Shown: positions 1 through 12,354, numbered from the stretch's first letter. The stretch is 64,000 nucleotides of DNA from Ananas comosus (GCF_001540865.1 NC_033633.1:10886917-10950916), one strand, 5' to 3'. Numbers and translations are program-made. Notes: generated by a model not told the origin, from the sequence alone.

Positions 1-119
1 ATAGTGTAAGAATGCATTAGTAGGTTGGCCAAATCATTGCCACAGTGTCACTAGTCAAATCATTAGTATCCCACTTGTATGGGGATCCTGGATAATAGTT
101 TTATACAGGGTCCTTGGAT

Positions 120-366
120 GAGGGGCGTCAACGGATCAGATTCGGAGTGAATTTTTCGGAACTCCAATCGGAACCTAAAAATTGAACCCGAAGTCCGAAC
201 TCGATTGATTTTGAAACTTCATACGCAAACTTGCACCCGATCAGAAATTCGAAATTCAAATCTATATCCGTATTCAAAATCATATCTATTTAGCATTGTG
301 AAACCCATCCCTTTTGGAGTCGGGCTCAAATAAAACTTCGAGTATTCATATTCATTGACATCCCTA
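120..366. repeat. Possible hAT-type MITE with degenerate ends
   Basis: The ends are imperfect inverted repeats: GAGGGGCGTCAACGG on the left and, read inward, TAGGGATGTCAATGA on the right. They resemble the better-preserved element at 3225-3646. The interior has the same tract of Cs and Gs alternating with AT (cgaac/ttcgg words). No convincing 8-bp target-site duplication is visible, so the assignment rests on end similarity only. Confidence 0.4.
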
Positions 367-895
367 TCTTTTTTAAAAAAATATAGGTAAAAATACGTGG
401 AACATGTCTCAACTATGGTCCATTATGATCCAACAATCCAACCTCTAAATTTTTAATTTTGCTACCTATATAACTTTTTAATGCATTTGATTTGAGCTAT
501 TTAGTGACTCTAAAATTTTAAATTTTGAATACCTCGTTTATTTTTACAGATCTAATTAGCAGCTTTATTATAATTTACAAAACTATTTCCACTAAAATAA
601 GTAGTAAGTCTAAAATTTTTACCAGAAGAGCCATCCAATGGCTTGTAGTAGATAGATTGAAAGGTTGAGTGTTAAAATTGAACTTTTAAAACATGCTAAA
701 ATCTTTAACTATTTAAATTGACAGAACAGTCAATACACGTGGCGGTTAGAGGATGACCCTATTCCATGTGGCGGTTGGAAGCTGATCCCACCCCTCTCTC
801 TCTCCCAAAAACTGACCGCTCTCTCTCTTTCTCTCTCTCTACCAAAGAGATCAACCCTCTCTCTCTCCCCAAACCGATCGCCCCCTCTCCTGAAC
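367..895. other. Spacer without a recognised gene
   Basis: AT-rich spacer followed by a CT-rich stretch (about 790-890). Short open frames on both strands here are low-complexity and show no family resemblance. Nothing else is recognised. Confidence 0.6.
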
Positions 896-1237
896 TAGGG
901 ATGCAAATAGATCCGGGTTGGTGGAGCTCCGCCCCGATCCGCCCTGAATGGGGTGGTAAGTGGGAACAAAAAATATAAAAAAATATAATCCGCTCCGAAT
1001 CCGCTCCAATCCGCCAAGTAAATGGAGCAGGAGGTGGGAAATTCTTTTCTTCCCTCAATCCGTCCCGATCCGTCAAAAATCAGGCTCCTGCCCCGATCCG
1101 CCCCGAATGGAGCGGTAAGTGAGAGCCAAAAATAAAATGAAAAGTAACCCGCCCCGAATCCGCCCCGCCCCGATAAGAAATGGAGCGGGAGGTGGGGGAA
1201 CTCTCCCGCCTTCGGATCCGCCCCGTTTGCATCCCTA
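896..1237. mobile_element. hAT-type MITE, 342 bp, complete
   Basis: The element has inverted ends TAGGGATGCAAA / TTTGCATCCCTA and is flanked by a perfect 8-bp direct repeat TCCTGAAC (888-895 and 1238-1245). TIRs starting TAGGG and 8-bp duplications are typical of hAT transposons. The interior is built of 'gatccgccccg' words, a degenerate internal repetition, and has no transposase, so it is non-autonomous. It sits inside a CT-rich stretch that continues on both sides. Confidence 0.85.
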
Positions 1238-1599
1238 TCCTGAACTGATCCCCCTCTCTCTCTTACTCTCTCTCTTTTTCCCTCTTTCTCTCTCTTTCTT
1301 TCTCTCTTTCTCTCTCTTCCTCTCTCTTTATTTCTCTCTTTCTCTCTCTACAAAATTTATGCCATCTCACCAGCAAATTTCCGAGAGGTTTTTGAATGAA
1401 ACTCGACCCTTCTTGCCTAGGGAGTAAGAAAGAATAAAAAATAAGAACCCTTCTTGCCTCGGGAGAAAGAAAGAAAAAAATCAAGAAAAATGGGTGGATT
1501 ACTTTGTTTCCTTTGCTTACTTCAAAATGTACCCATGACTTTTGTTTTAATAATGTTTTGTGTTAAGCAAAAAAAGAATGATGAGACTTATTACCATTA

Positions 1600-1639
<40 letters not shown>

Positions 1640-2274
1640 GACTATTGAGTACACACAATATTTTATATATATAAAAAAAAAATTTTAAAAAAAAACTATT
1701 TTTGTAATATTATATAGTTACAGCTAATGTAGCCTTCATATATATATATATATGTTATCTGCATATATATATATACACACACATGTATATAGTTAATAGA
1801 GGCGAGCCGCCGCCGCCGCCGCATCCCCCACGTCTGCCGTCACCACCGCCGCATAACCCACGTCCGTCGTCGCCGCCGCCGCGTCCACCATGTCCACCGC
1901 TGCTGCTGCCACATACCCTGTCGTCGCCACCTAAGCCGCTGTCAGCCACCACCGCTGCCGCATCCCCCGCCGTTTCCACTCGGGCCGCTAAGCCCAAGCC
2001 GACCGCCGCACGAGCCGCTCAACCCGCCGCCGCAGCTGTGTCCATCGTCAACAACCCAAGCCTCCGTGTTTGCCGCTGGTCGCCCGAGCCTCCACCACTG
2101 TCAACGTAAGGACTGAGATTTTTACAGTGCAACTAAACTCTCTATTGATAATGTTTATGTGTGTAATTTAATTACATAAGCACTCGTCAAGTTTCAGGAN
2201 ATAATCTTTTGTCTTTTATCTTGACATTTTGTTGTTTAAAAAAATAATAATAATATCGTTTTGATATAATATGC

Positions 2275-2323
<49 letters not shown>

Positions 2324-2482
2324 ATTGTGTTTATTGTACTGTTGCTTTATTGTATTTTCATATGAGTTATGCTTAATGTCGTATTTTGATTACACTACTA
2401 TATATTTATCAAATTATTTATACTGAGTTACGCTTAACGTTGTATTTTGATGACACTATTATATGTTTATCAAACTATTTAT
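1238..2482. other. Low-complexity spacer with CCG-rich block and AT microsatellites
   Basis: It contains CT-rich DNA (1250-1350), an AAT run (about 1600-1630), AT runs (about 1738-1775 and 2281-2320), and a GC-rich block at 1800-2108 made of CCG/CCA words. The proline/alanine-rich frame of that block looks like low complexity rather than a gene. A single N lies at 2200. At about 2360-2485 a unit of roughly 75 bp is present twice in tandem (words 'gagtta.gcttaa.gt.gtattttgat'). Confidence 0.6.
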
Positions 2483-2510
2483 CCGTAGCGAAGCACGGGG
2501 TTTTCACTAA
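2483..2510 (+). mobile_element. Helitron-like 3' terminus
   Basis: A short hairpin (CCGT..GC-GAA-GC..ACGG, 2483-2498) is followed after 8 bases by CTAA (2507-2510) and then T. Helitrons end with a GC-rich hairpin close to a terminal CTRR and insert between A and T. The 5' end (TC) was not located, so the element length is unknown. Confidence 0.55.
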
Positions 2511-3224
2511 TTTAGATAAATTCTATAGGCTTTTATCAAAAATAGATCGTGTCACTGCCACTCAGCCTTTAATGTTAGGACATGTTTGGATCGAAATCAT
2601 GACTAAAATTGAAAGCCAAATCGGAATAGGCTGGCGTCAAAACCGAAATGACTCGTTAGGTTATTTTATTCAGTTTGTCGAACTAAGTCAGAATCAAAAA
2701 ATTTTTTATTTTTTGAGTGAGAAGTTTTAAAAATGAACTCAACTAGAAATATAAAAACAACTGTGTTTCGAATTTAGGACCTTAGATACTAACCATCAAG
2801 CCCTCAGCTAACTCTGCTAAGTATTATTTTCATTGTCAGTATTTAGTTCAGCATTTGGTTCACTTAGATGCCATGATCACCGCCCCAGTTAAGCTAATCT
2901 TCATTTCGAATTGTAATATAAAATTCCAATTCGGGTCAGTTTGTTGTGGAATGTGGATTCAGAGCCAGATAAAATCTTGGATATCCGTACCCATTGATGC
3001 TCCTAATATATGGTTCTGTAGAACTTATCCTAACTCCTAAGACTTTGTTTGGAATTGCGAAAAGATTGCGTTATATACGTGGTGAGAAAGCGAGGTGAAA
3101 AAAATATTCTATTATGTTTTCGTACGTAATATTCCGTTTCGCATATCGCAATGCGTTGTGATGTTACGATATATTTTCTATGCTCCCAGTGAAAAACCCA
3201 TAAGTATATGTTATATGCTTTCAC
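2511..3224. other. Spacer without a recognised gene
   Basis: AT-rich sequence with short open frames only. I see no splice-consistent coding similarity and no complete element. Confidence 0.55.
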
Positions 3225-3646
3225 TGGGGATGTCAATGGGTACAGATATCCGAAATTTTATTCGAACCCGAATCCAAACGGAGCGAATTTATCCGATACT
3301 AAATGGATATGGTTTCAGATATGGATATCAAAAACAAAACCCTATGGATATGAATACATATATGGATTTTGACTATACCCAACCTGAACCTGAATCCGAC
3401 CCGAACTCGATCCGAATCCGAATTTATTTTACATTATATATAATATGTATATAAAAATTTGATATTATATTTGAATTTATATTTTAAAAATTTAAATTTA
3501 ATATAATATATTTTGAAATATTGAAAAGTGAAATAATTGTTTCGGGTTCGGATTTTCGGGTTCGGGTTCGAGTTTCGGGTTTGGAGTCGGGTTTGGGTTC
3601 GAGTTTTTGAAAATCCGTCCCGAATCCGACCCGGTTGACATCCCTA
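3225..3646. mobile_element. hAT-type MITE, 422 bp
   Basis: Inverted ends are TGGGGATGTCAA on the left and, read inward, TAGGGATGTCAACC on the right. The 8-bp flanks differ at one position: GCTTTCAC at 3217-3224 and GCTTTCGC at 3647-3654, an aged target-site duplication. The interior is rich in 'cgggttcggg' on the right arm and its complement on the left. It lies about 300 bp upstream of the helicase start, so it may touch that promoter. Confidence 0.8.
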
Positions 3647-3948
3647 GCTTTCGCCCTAACTCTATTTAGATGGGCCTTGATGCCAAGCGGGTGCTAAGTG
3701 GGCTTGGGTGTTTTTGTGGCCCAACTTGAACCGGGTCCGGCCCATTTCTAGTCCCGGGTCGGTTCGAGCTCGAGTTCGTTAACTCTAGGGCTCTTTTTGG
3801 TTTTTTTTTTAAAATTTTATTTTTATATTTAACAAAAAAAAGAAACCCTCTTCGTCGTCGTCGTCGTCTTCTTCTTCCTCGCTCCCGTTCCATTTTCTAG
3901 GGTTTTCGTTTTTCGCTCGCTCGCCGATCCGCGGGGAAGGGCGACGCC

Positions 3949-6900
3949 ATGGAGGAGGACGCGAAGAGGAAGGAGGAGCCGCGGAGGAGCGATCGGGAGA
4001 GGGAGAAGCGGAGGGAGGAGCGCGACGGGGAGATCCGGCGATCGGAGGGTGAGCGGAGCTCCGGCGACAAGCACCACCATCACCACCACCACCATAAGAA
4101 CCGCCACAGGGAGAAGGAGAAGGAGAAGGAGAAGGAGAAGGAGAAGGAGAGGGAGAGGGTGAAGGAGAAAGAGAAGGAGAAGGATAGAGAGAGGGAGAGG
4201 GAGAAGGAGAAGGAGAAGGAGAGGGAGAGGGAGAGGGAGAAGGAGAGGGAGAGGGAGAGGGAGAAGGAGAAGGAGAGGGATAGGGATAGGGCGAAGGAGA
4301 AAGATAGAGATAGGGATAGAGAGAAGGAGAAGGAGAGGGAGAGGGAGAGGGAGAGGGAGGAGGGAGCTCCCATGAACTTTTTCCGCACCATAACGGTGCT
4401 ATCGCCGCCGCCGCTGTCGATGGATCGGAGCACGACGACGGCGTCGACGCGGAGCACGAGCACCCGACCCTCCGACATGAGCAGCGGCAGCGGCAGCAGC
4501 GGCCTCGACGATGCCGAGACCACCCTCCACAGCGAAGAGCCCTCCGCGGCGGCCGCGGCGCCGCCGACGGAGAGGGAGAAGGTGTACGTGGCGGCGGGGA
4601 AGGACGTGAAGGAGTGGAAGGCGAATCTCTTATGGGTGCTCCAAAACGTACCCCGCGAGAAGAAGATCGTTATACTACACGTCCACCGCCCCGCGAAAAC
4701 CATCCCTTTGAGTATGGCCTCTGCTTCCTCTGTTTTCATCTCATTAAAGTTCAATTTTTCTTTCCTTTTTTGTGCTTTTGAGAACAAAAAGGTGAGTTTT
4801 TTAGATGTTTTTGTGTAGGGGGAGGTGAAGAGGTGGGGGAAAGATTTGGTTTTTATGTGTGATTTGAGTAGAAAACATGTTGGTGTTTCCACCGTTTCAG
4901 TTGCGTTTACTTTTTCAACTCTTGTTTATTTGAGAAAATGAGGGGAACAAATTGAGGTCGTAACGTAGAAATGGTTGAAGAGGATGTGGAAAAATTGGGT
5001 TTTTTTGGGTGATTTGAGTTGGCGATTCTCAATTTCGTTGGNGAGGTCGATCCTGTGAACGGCGAAGCCACGATGAACGGAGGTGGAGGTGGTAACGATG
5101 ACGAGGAGGATATCGACCCGTTAGATGCGTTCATGAAATCGAAGGAAGAAGCTTCTAGTAATGGCGATCAAGCGAGGAAAGCCGGGAAGCAAGCAATGGG
5201 GAGGATAATCCCAGGCGAGGATTCTGACTCGGACTACGAGGATCTTGAGAATGACGAAGCGCCGCCGGAAGATGAGGACGATGATGAGTTCATGAAGAGG
5301 GTGAGGAAGACGAAGGCCGAGAAGCTGTCGATCATCGATCACTCCAAGATTCAGTACCCGCCGTTCAGGAAGAACTTCTATATCGAAGTGAAAGAGATCG
5401 CGAACATGAAGCCCGAAGAGGTGGCGGCGTATCGGAAGCAACTTGAATTGAAAATACACGGAAAAGATGTGCCGAAGCCGATAAAGACGTGGAACCAAAC
5501 TGGCTTGGCGAGCAAAATACTGGATACTATCAAGAAGCTTAATTTCGAGAAGCCGATGCCCATCCAAGCTCAGGCATTCCCGATAATCATGAGCGGCCGA
5601 GATTGCATAGGAATAGCGAAAACCGGATCAGGTAAGACCCTAGCTTTTGTTTTACCGATGCTGAGACATATTAAGGACCAGCCCCCCGTTGTGCCCGGCG
5701 ACGGGCCTATCGGGCTTATAATGGCGCCTACGAGGGAGCTCGTCCAACAAATTCATAGTGATATAAAGAAATTTACCAAGGTTTTGGGCGTAAACTGTGT
5801 GCCGGTTTATGGAGGCTCAGGTGTTGCCCAACAGATTAGTGAATTGAAAAGGGGTACAGAGATTGTTGTCTGCACTCCTGGCAGAATGATTGATATACTT
5901 TGTACGAGCGGCGGTAAAATAACAAACCTTAGGAGAGTTACTTATCTTGTCATGGACGAGGCCGATCGGATGTTCGATATGGGTTTCGAGCCGCAAATCA
6001 CTAGAATAGTTCAAAATACCCGGCCGGACCGACAGACCGTTCTATTCTCCGCTACATTCCCTCGGCAAGTTGAGATCTTGGCACGGAAAGTGCTGAACAG
6101 GCCGATCGAAATTCAAGTTGGCGGAAGGAGTGTTGTGAACAAAGATATCGCGCAGTTAGTGGAGGTCCGGCCAGAGAGTGAGCGATTCTTACGGTTGTTA
6201 GAATTGTTGGGAGAATGGTACGAGAAGGGAAAGATTCTCGTTTTTGTTCACTCGCAAGAGAAATGCGACTCTTTGTTCAAGGAGTTGCTCAAGCATGGCT
6301 ACCCGTGCCTCTCGTTGCACGGCGCAAAAGATCAGACCGATAGAGAATCGACCATTTCCGACTTCAAGAGCAACGTATGCAACTTGTTAATAGCCACTAG
6401 TGTAGCCGCTAGGGGTTTAGATGTGAAGGAGCTTGAGCTAGTTGTAAACTTTGATGTCCCTAACCATTATGAAGATTATGTTCACCGTGTGGGGCGGACG
6501 GGCCGTGCCGGACGGAAGGGTTTAGCGGTGACGTTCATATCTGAAGAGGATGCGAGATACGCACCGGACCTTGTAAAAGCCCTGGAACTATCTGAACAGG
6601 CCGTGCCTGCGGATTTAAAGGCTTTGGCCGATGGCTTTATGGCGAAGGTAAACCAAGGGACGGAGCAAGCACATGGAACTGGCTATGGCGGCAGTGGTTT
6701 TAAGTTTAATGAAGAGGAAGATGAAGCAAGGAGAGCTGCGAAGAAAGCTCAGGCGAGGGAATATGGATTTGAAGAAGATAAGTCTGACTCAGATTCTGAA
6801 GACGATGGTATTCGGAAAGCTGGAGGCGATCTTTCGCAAGCTGCTGCTCTTGCTGCGCAAGCCGCCGCACTAGCTGCTGCTTCGAAGGTCTCGATGAATC

Positions 6901-7445
6901 CTACGGCCCCTCTTCCTGTTACTGCAGCTCAGTTGCTTTCTACCGCTGCTGGTCTACCAACTGTGAGCCTGCCCGGTATAGCTGGTCTACCATCTGTGAC
7001 CCTACCTGGTATGGCTGGTCTGCAGATAGGCGGGGTGGCAGCTACGCCTAGCGAAGCTGCTGCGAGGGCCGCCGCTTTGGCTGCGGCAATGAATCTGCAG
7101 CACAATCTGGCGAAAATACAGGCCGACGCAATGCCTGAACACTACGAAGCGGAATTAGAAATTAACGACTTTCCGCAAAATGCGAGATGGAAAGTTACCC
7201 ATAAGGAGACTCTGGGTCCAATTTCAGAGTGGACGGGAGCGGCTATTACCACAAGAGGACAGTTCTATCCTCCTGGTAAGATTCCGGGTCCAGGAGAACG
7301 GAAGCTTTATTTGTTTATCGAGGGGCCGACCGAGTCATCTGTGAAGAAAGCGAAGGCCGAAGTGAAACGGGTGCTTGAAGACTATACTAATCAAGCGTTG
7401 AATCTCCCTGGTTCCGCCCAACCAGGCAAGTACTCTGTTCTTTGA
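3949..7445 (+). CDS. RH42: DEAD-box RNA helicase 42-like (Prp5 family), interrupted N-terminal part
   Basis: Prp5-type ATP-dependent RNA helicases remodel U2 snRNP during prespliceosome assembly in the nucleus. The uninterrupted body runs from an ATG at 5073 to a stop at 7443-7445 (790 aa). Numbered from that Met, it carries AKTGSGKT (182-189), PTRELV, TPGR, DEAD (295-298), SAT (326-328), ARGLD and HRVGRTGR (471-478), then the alanine-rich and KH-like C-terminal region typical of RH42. Upstream, an ATG at 3949 opens an arginine/lysine/glutamate-rich segment with eight consecutive histidines, the usual RH42 start. The charged linker expected before 'DPLDAFM' is absent, replaced by U-box-kinase-like sequence (4372-4711). 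A perfect donor AAG|GTGAGT at 4791/4792 and an AG at 5018 would join both parts in phase (about 1089 aa), but this is untested. A single N lies at 5042. The helicase body is certain; the N-terminal model is not. Confidence 0.85.
4138..4358 (+). repeat. GAGAAG/GAGAGG hexanucleotide array inside the helicase N-terminus
   Basis: About 220 bp of GAG-AAG, GAG-AGG and GAT-AGG triplet pairs encode alternating Lys-Glu and Arg-Glu, a charged disordered segment. RH42 proteins normally have an acidic-basic N-terminus of this kind, so it is probably translated. Such an array is also prone to slippage and misassembly. Confidence 0.8.
4372..4711 (+). pseudogene. Exon-1 fragment of a U-box/USP-domain kinase (PUB33-like)
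   Basis: The frame starting with ATG at 4372 begins [14 protein letters not shown], then a Ser-rich stretch, then '[18 protein letters not shown]' and '[19 protein letters not shown]'. The last part matches the start of the USP-like domain of plant U-box kinases (family consensus about VYVAVGKDVKE.KA.LLWAL). Substitutions such as Gly-preceding Val to Ala, Ser to Trp and Ala to Val suggest a decayed copy. It ends at a GT (4712) where exon 1 of that family normally ends. No other U-box kinase exon is seen downstream. It lies in frame with the helicase N-terminus, so it is a captured fragment or an assembly join. Confidence 0.6.
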
Positions 7446-9029
7446 GGGTCGTCATCGCTCTTTACAATACAAGAATGCTACATTAAAACGTGCGCTCAGT
7501 TATAGATATAGGTAGAATGCTGCTTTTGGCACTTTTTATATTGTATATGGTGCCCGCCAATTCATTTTTGTTAATCTATCTTGAAAGAGGGGGAAAAAGG
7601 AAAAGAAAAGAAAAAAATCTTTGAAAACTGCTCTCAATTCAGCAATGCATTTGAGATTCCTTTTATGGATTTCGATGTTTTCCAAGTGAACGATATCTTA
7701 TTAGTTCGATTTAAAGCGCTCAAGACTCTATGGATGTTCTGCTTGAGTTGGTTGTATCAATTTGAGAATCAATTTTTGAATTTGTATCAATAAGCATCGA
7801 TAGTTCTATTAAACTCTGCATTGTTTATTTATTTTTTTTCAGTGACGTATGTCCTCGTGCCGTTTTTTCTTGTTCTGTGGGTTGAAAAGCTTAAAATTAC
7901 TACAACTATTTACTATTGTGCCATGTGAAGCCGTAGCTCGAGGACAAATTGATGTACCGAACTGCTACCTTCTTTTAATCCTCTTTAGTTAGTAGACCAA
8001 TGAAGAGAGCGGAGCAATGATAGTTAAGATATGCCGGAACTGAAATGTGGGTACAAGGTGGAGAGATGTTACAAAATAAGTGGTTTTAGTGGAGTTGAAA
8101 AGTGCTTTAGGTACATGAACTTTTGAAGATTGCGTGTTATTTTCGAGTGTTATTGTTCTAATTAGTGAATTTATGATAGAGAGTTGTATGAAGACTACAA
8201 TCTCTGAGCTGGTCTAAACTTTTATGTGGTATACAATTTTAGTAAATTGAGAAATCTAGATGGAGAGAGTTCTCTTTACTTTTGATTGATGAGAACATTG
8301 CGCGTAGAATCGGGATAAAAATATACATAGACAAAACGGAGATGTCGTAGCATGTGATGCGATTGTTACATATCTTTAACATAAATGAACTTGTATAGGA
8401 TGGTTTATGAAGCCGAATGTTCTCATGTGAGATTGTTGAAATGTCGATGTTGATGCGTCGACAATTTACTAGAACATGGCAGTAAGATATGATTGAGCTT
8501 GAAAACAGTTTGAGATGGTTTGTATTGTTTTTACATCACTTCATTCTAATATCAAAACTGGCATGTTAGGAAGTAGCAAGAAAAGCATATTCTGGTGTTG
8601 TTCTTGTTGCTATGTTGCAGATGCTGGGTGCTATAACATGTTATGACCATTTTAAGTTCTCTGGGCTTGAACTGATCTTACAAATGTAGTAACTTTGTTG
8701 ATGCAATTAAAACCTGGTGCTCTGTTGAACTGATTCTTTCTTGTTGCAATGCCTCAACTGCTTTGTTTTTGCTCTGCTTTAGTAGTTGCTGAATTTTGGA
8801 AGTGGAATTTTATTTATGAAACATGTCTTTTTGTGTGTGTGTGTGTGTGTGTTTTTATGTTCTTGGGTTTTAAACATTCCAACCTTTTGATGTTGTATTT
8901 TATTCTCTCTCTCTGTTTTTTTTTTTTGGCATGAGACAAATTGTTGTGGTGGTCTTGCAATTACAAGCACATGTGACCTTCCAACTCCTTCCTGGTGGTG
9001 GTCTACAAGAGAGCAACAAACATGGTGGA

Positions 9030-9060
<31 letters not shown>

Positions 9061-9188
9061 ATTTTTTATGATATACATAAATTTTCTTTGAATTGCTTTG
9101 GTGCATACCAACATTGATTTTTCTTAGTGTTTTTACGTGCTCGGCTCAGTCCCAGGGCATCAAATGCGCCAAAAGAAAGAGTCGGTAT
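7446..9188. other. Helicase 3' UTR and spacer
   Basis: The first few hundred bases are probably 3' UTR. The rest is AT-rich with a (GT)n run at 8832-8850 and a (CT)n run at about 9034-9060. No further gene is recognised. Confidence 0.6.
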
Positions 9189-9530
9189 CAAGGATTTAAG
9201 TGCCACGGTACGGGATCGTGCCGAAAATTTACCGACACGGTATAATACAGTGCGTGCCGAGCCGTGCCGATACGTGCCGGTCAAAAAAATTCTTGTGTGC
9301 CGATACATAATACAATGAAATGTTTATTTTCTTTAGCAACAAAATATTCTAACTATTTATTATGTCTTTTTATCACATTTTTGAACTTTATTGATTAAAT
9401 TACTTACTAATTTAAAGAATAGAGGGTTTTGAGCTGTGCCATCGGCACGAAATCTGTATCGTGCTGATATCTTGTTGGCACGGTACGACACGGTGGATAC
9501 GGTACATGCTGGCGGGCACTTAAAACCTTG
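9189..9530. mobile_element. Terminal-inverted-repeat MITE, 342 bp
   Basis: Left end CAAGGATTTAAGTGCC and right end, read inward, CAAGGTTTTAAGTGCCC form inverted repeats. The arms are filled with 'gtgccgatacgg/ccgtgccg' words in opposite orientation, so the element could fold back. The flanking octamers gtcggtat and gccgagat agree at only 5 of 8 positions, so the superfamily is unresolved. Confidence 0.6.
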
Positions 9531-9988
9531 GCCGAGATCATGTTCAAGGTCGAGATAGTCGTAAGCATGACGGACGATAGTAAGGATGGAGGTGGAGATA
9601 GTCGTAAATTGAACACTCAAAATATATAATCACCCACACAACTATCTTTTTCGTAGTGTGTGTGTATATACAGTGTAGAGCTACTAAAAAATTTAATGCT
9701 TTCGATTTTTTGACCATTGAATTAAAAATTGTACGATTGGAATGATTCCATACAGTTCAGTAGTATTTATAGGACTGAATCGTTCCCACAAAGTAGATGT
9801 ATTCGTGTTCAGATTTTTCAACATTCTTTTTTTTTTTAAAAAAGAGAAATTATGTGAGGTGCTTTTTTTAAAATCCCTATAGTTGAGGGGGTCCCCAGAA
9901 CATTTCCACCCCACTCTTTTTCGTTTTCTTTTTCTTTTTTCCAATTTCCCACTCCATTCTCAGAGAGAGAGAGAGAGAGAGAGACGAC
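9531..9988. other. Spacer and 5' UTR of the next gene
   Basis: AT-rich DNA ending in a pyrimidine-rich stretch (9905-9960) and a (GA)n run directly before the ATG at 9989, a common arrangement in plant 5' UTRs. Confidence 0.5.
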
Positions 9989-12302
9989 ATGGGCGGCGGC
10001 GGCGGCGGAGGTGGCGGCGGAGAGTCGTCGTCTTCATCGGCGGCGGCGGCGGCATCGCCGAGCTCGAAGAGGGGGAGGGATCCGGAGGACGACGTGTACC
10101 TCGACAACCTCCACTCCCAAAAGCGTTACCTCAGCGAGGTGCGTCCTCTGTCCCCCCCCCCCCCCCCCTCCCCCTCTTCTCTCTAGATCCCTTCCCCGTT
10201 CCTTTTCTTTTTAAAAAAAAACTTAGATCGATCGATCGAAAAGTTTTGGATCCCACCTTGGAGTGTGAATCCTCTCTTTTTCTCTTATTTGTCTTAATTT
10301 TTTTTTATTTTTTTCGAAATTAATGAATTATCTATGAAGATGTTGCTTCGCATTTTAGGGTTTTCTACGTGTTTTTTCTTTTATTTATATATAATAAGAT
10401 TGTGTAAATATATAAGGTGAAAATCTATGAACATTTTAATTTTTTTTTTTTTGAGTTGAGGATCTCAACCAATTGTAGTGAGGATTTTATTAAATTAATC
10501 ATTGCCATTAAATCTTACTACTTTAACGAGATACTCAATTCAAAGTGAATAGAACAACTAAACTAAAAAATGTAAATCGAAGTTAGAGGGGTCTATTTCA
10601 AAATAAACCATAGTTAAGGAGGTCACCATACAATTTTTACCAAAATTCAATTTTGTGCCATTTTTATTTTCCTCTTTGATTTTCTCAAGGATCTAGACTT
10701 AGATCCTATTTGGATGTCGGAATAAGTTATCTGAGTTATCTGACGACAGTTTATTTGGTACGAAGATTTTCGTATAGGATTGAAACCTAGCGGTCTGATT
10801 TAGTAGGATAATATATTTCACCTGCCAGGTGATTTATCTTGTACTGAAGAACAAATAAAATAACTCGAAGACTGAATATAATATCCATTCGAGACATTTG
10901 ATCGCACTTTTCATCCGCCAAATACTACATGCTTCTTAAGGTCTTGTTTAGATGTCAGAATAAGTCGTGTATGAGGCCCGTCTAGCACGATTGTAACTAA
11001 GGAATCTGATTTTTGTTTCTTCAAAGCTCCGACTATCTATAATTTGTTAGGATAACATATTTTATTTACGAGATGATTTATCTTATTCTCGAAAAATAAC
11101 TTGAATGCCCAAACATAATATATTCTATATTAAAATTTTGATCACACTCTTTATCTACCAAATGTATAAAATTTTTCGAGCAAATCGAAAGTATATACTG
11201 AATAAGATATTCATGCATCCAAACAGGGTCCGACGGTTTCCTTTATTATGATGATTGAGGTCCATTCCATTGATTGATATTAACAGATAATGGCTTCAAG
11301 TTTGAATGGACTGTCTGTTGGGGATACCCTTTCTGAGAACCTCATGGAATCACCTGCTAGGTCTGACAGCCTATCTTACCCCAGGTGAGTACTTCTCAAA
11401 TTTTGGATATTTCATTTTCCTTTTCCTTTTCTCTGTCATAAAGTTTATACTTAAGACTGAAGAAACATTTTGGTGATCATGTACTAGCCCTTAACATCAG
11501 CTGCAACAACCAATAAGCGCAATGTATTAGTAATTAATGACTATTTTGTAATCATGTAATGTTAGTGAAGGATGAACTAGCCATGCAATTTCTGCGCAAA
11601 CGCGACGTGGTCACTCCAAATTTTAGGGCATTTCTACACATTTGTGATGCTTGAAACTCTGTTTTGATTAGGTCGTATTATACCATCGGTTGCTGGACCT
11701 ATCGCAAGGTGTCATTTTTGGCCACTAAACTGCAGTTTCTGTTTCAATCGGATTACTCCGTCAAACTCTATTACAGTTTCTGCCGCTTTGTTCAGAAAAT
11801 ACTACCTTCCAAACTATCATGCAGTTGAAGTTTTCAGAATACTTGATTTGAATGATGAACTAATACTTTTTGAGATCAATGAGTCCAGTATTTGAGATGG
11901 GTTGGTTTCATCCAGTAGTCAATATATCTATTAAGTTAATAACAAGTAATCATGCTCATTAGTGTGGATCAATTATCAAATGAGAGTTCTTTTCTCAGTT
12001 TGCTAAATTACCTTCTCGATTTAGCTTCATATGCGAGTTTGCAACTGCGCTTTCGTATTGTAACACCCTGGAACTAAGAATAGTCCCATATCTGGTGTTG
12101 AACCCATACAGTGCATGTGTATATAGGGCTGGCAAACGAGCGAGCCGGCTCGCGTTCGGCTCGATATTCGGCTCGCTCGAGCTCGACTCGAAATTAAATG
12201 AGCCGAGCTTGAACAAAATAAAAGGCTCGAAATTCATTTCAAGCCGAGCTTGAGTATTACTCGGCTCGTTCGAATTAGGCTCGAAAAGCTCGAAAAGCTC
12301 GA

Positions 12303-12354
<52 letters not shown>

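Noticed and set aside
1783..2109. 108-codon proline-rich frame (extensin-like at first sight)
   Set aside because: CCG/CCA low complexity without a signal peptide, SPPPP periodicity or Tyr motifs, in a spacer full of microsatellites.
4080..4892. 270-codon minus-strand frame rich in Ser/Leu/Phe
   Set aside because: Antisense of the GAGAAG array of the helicase; repetitive composition only.
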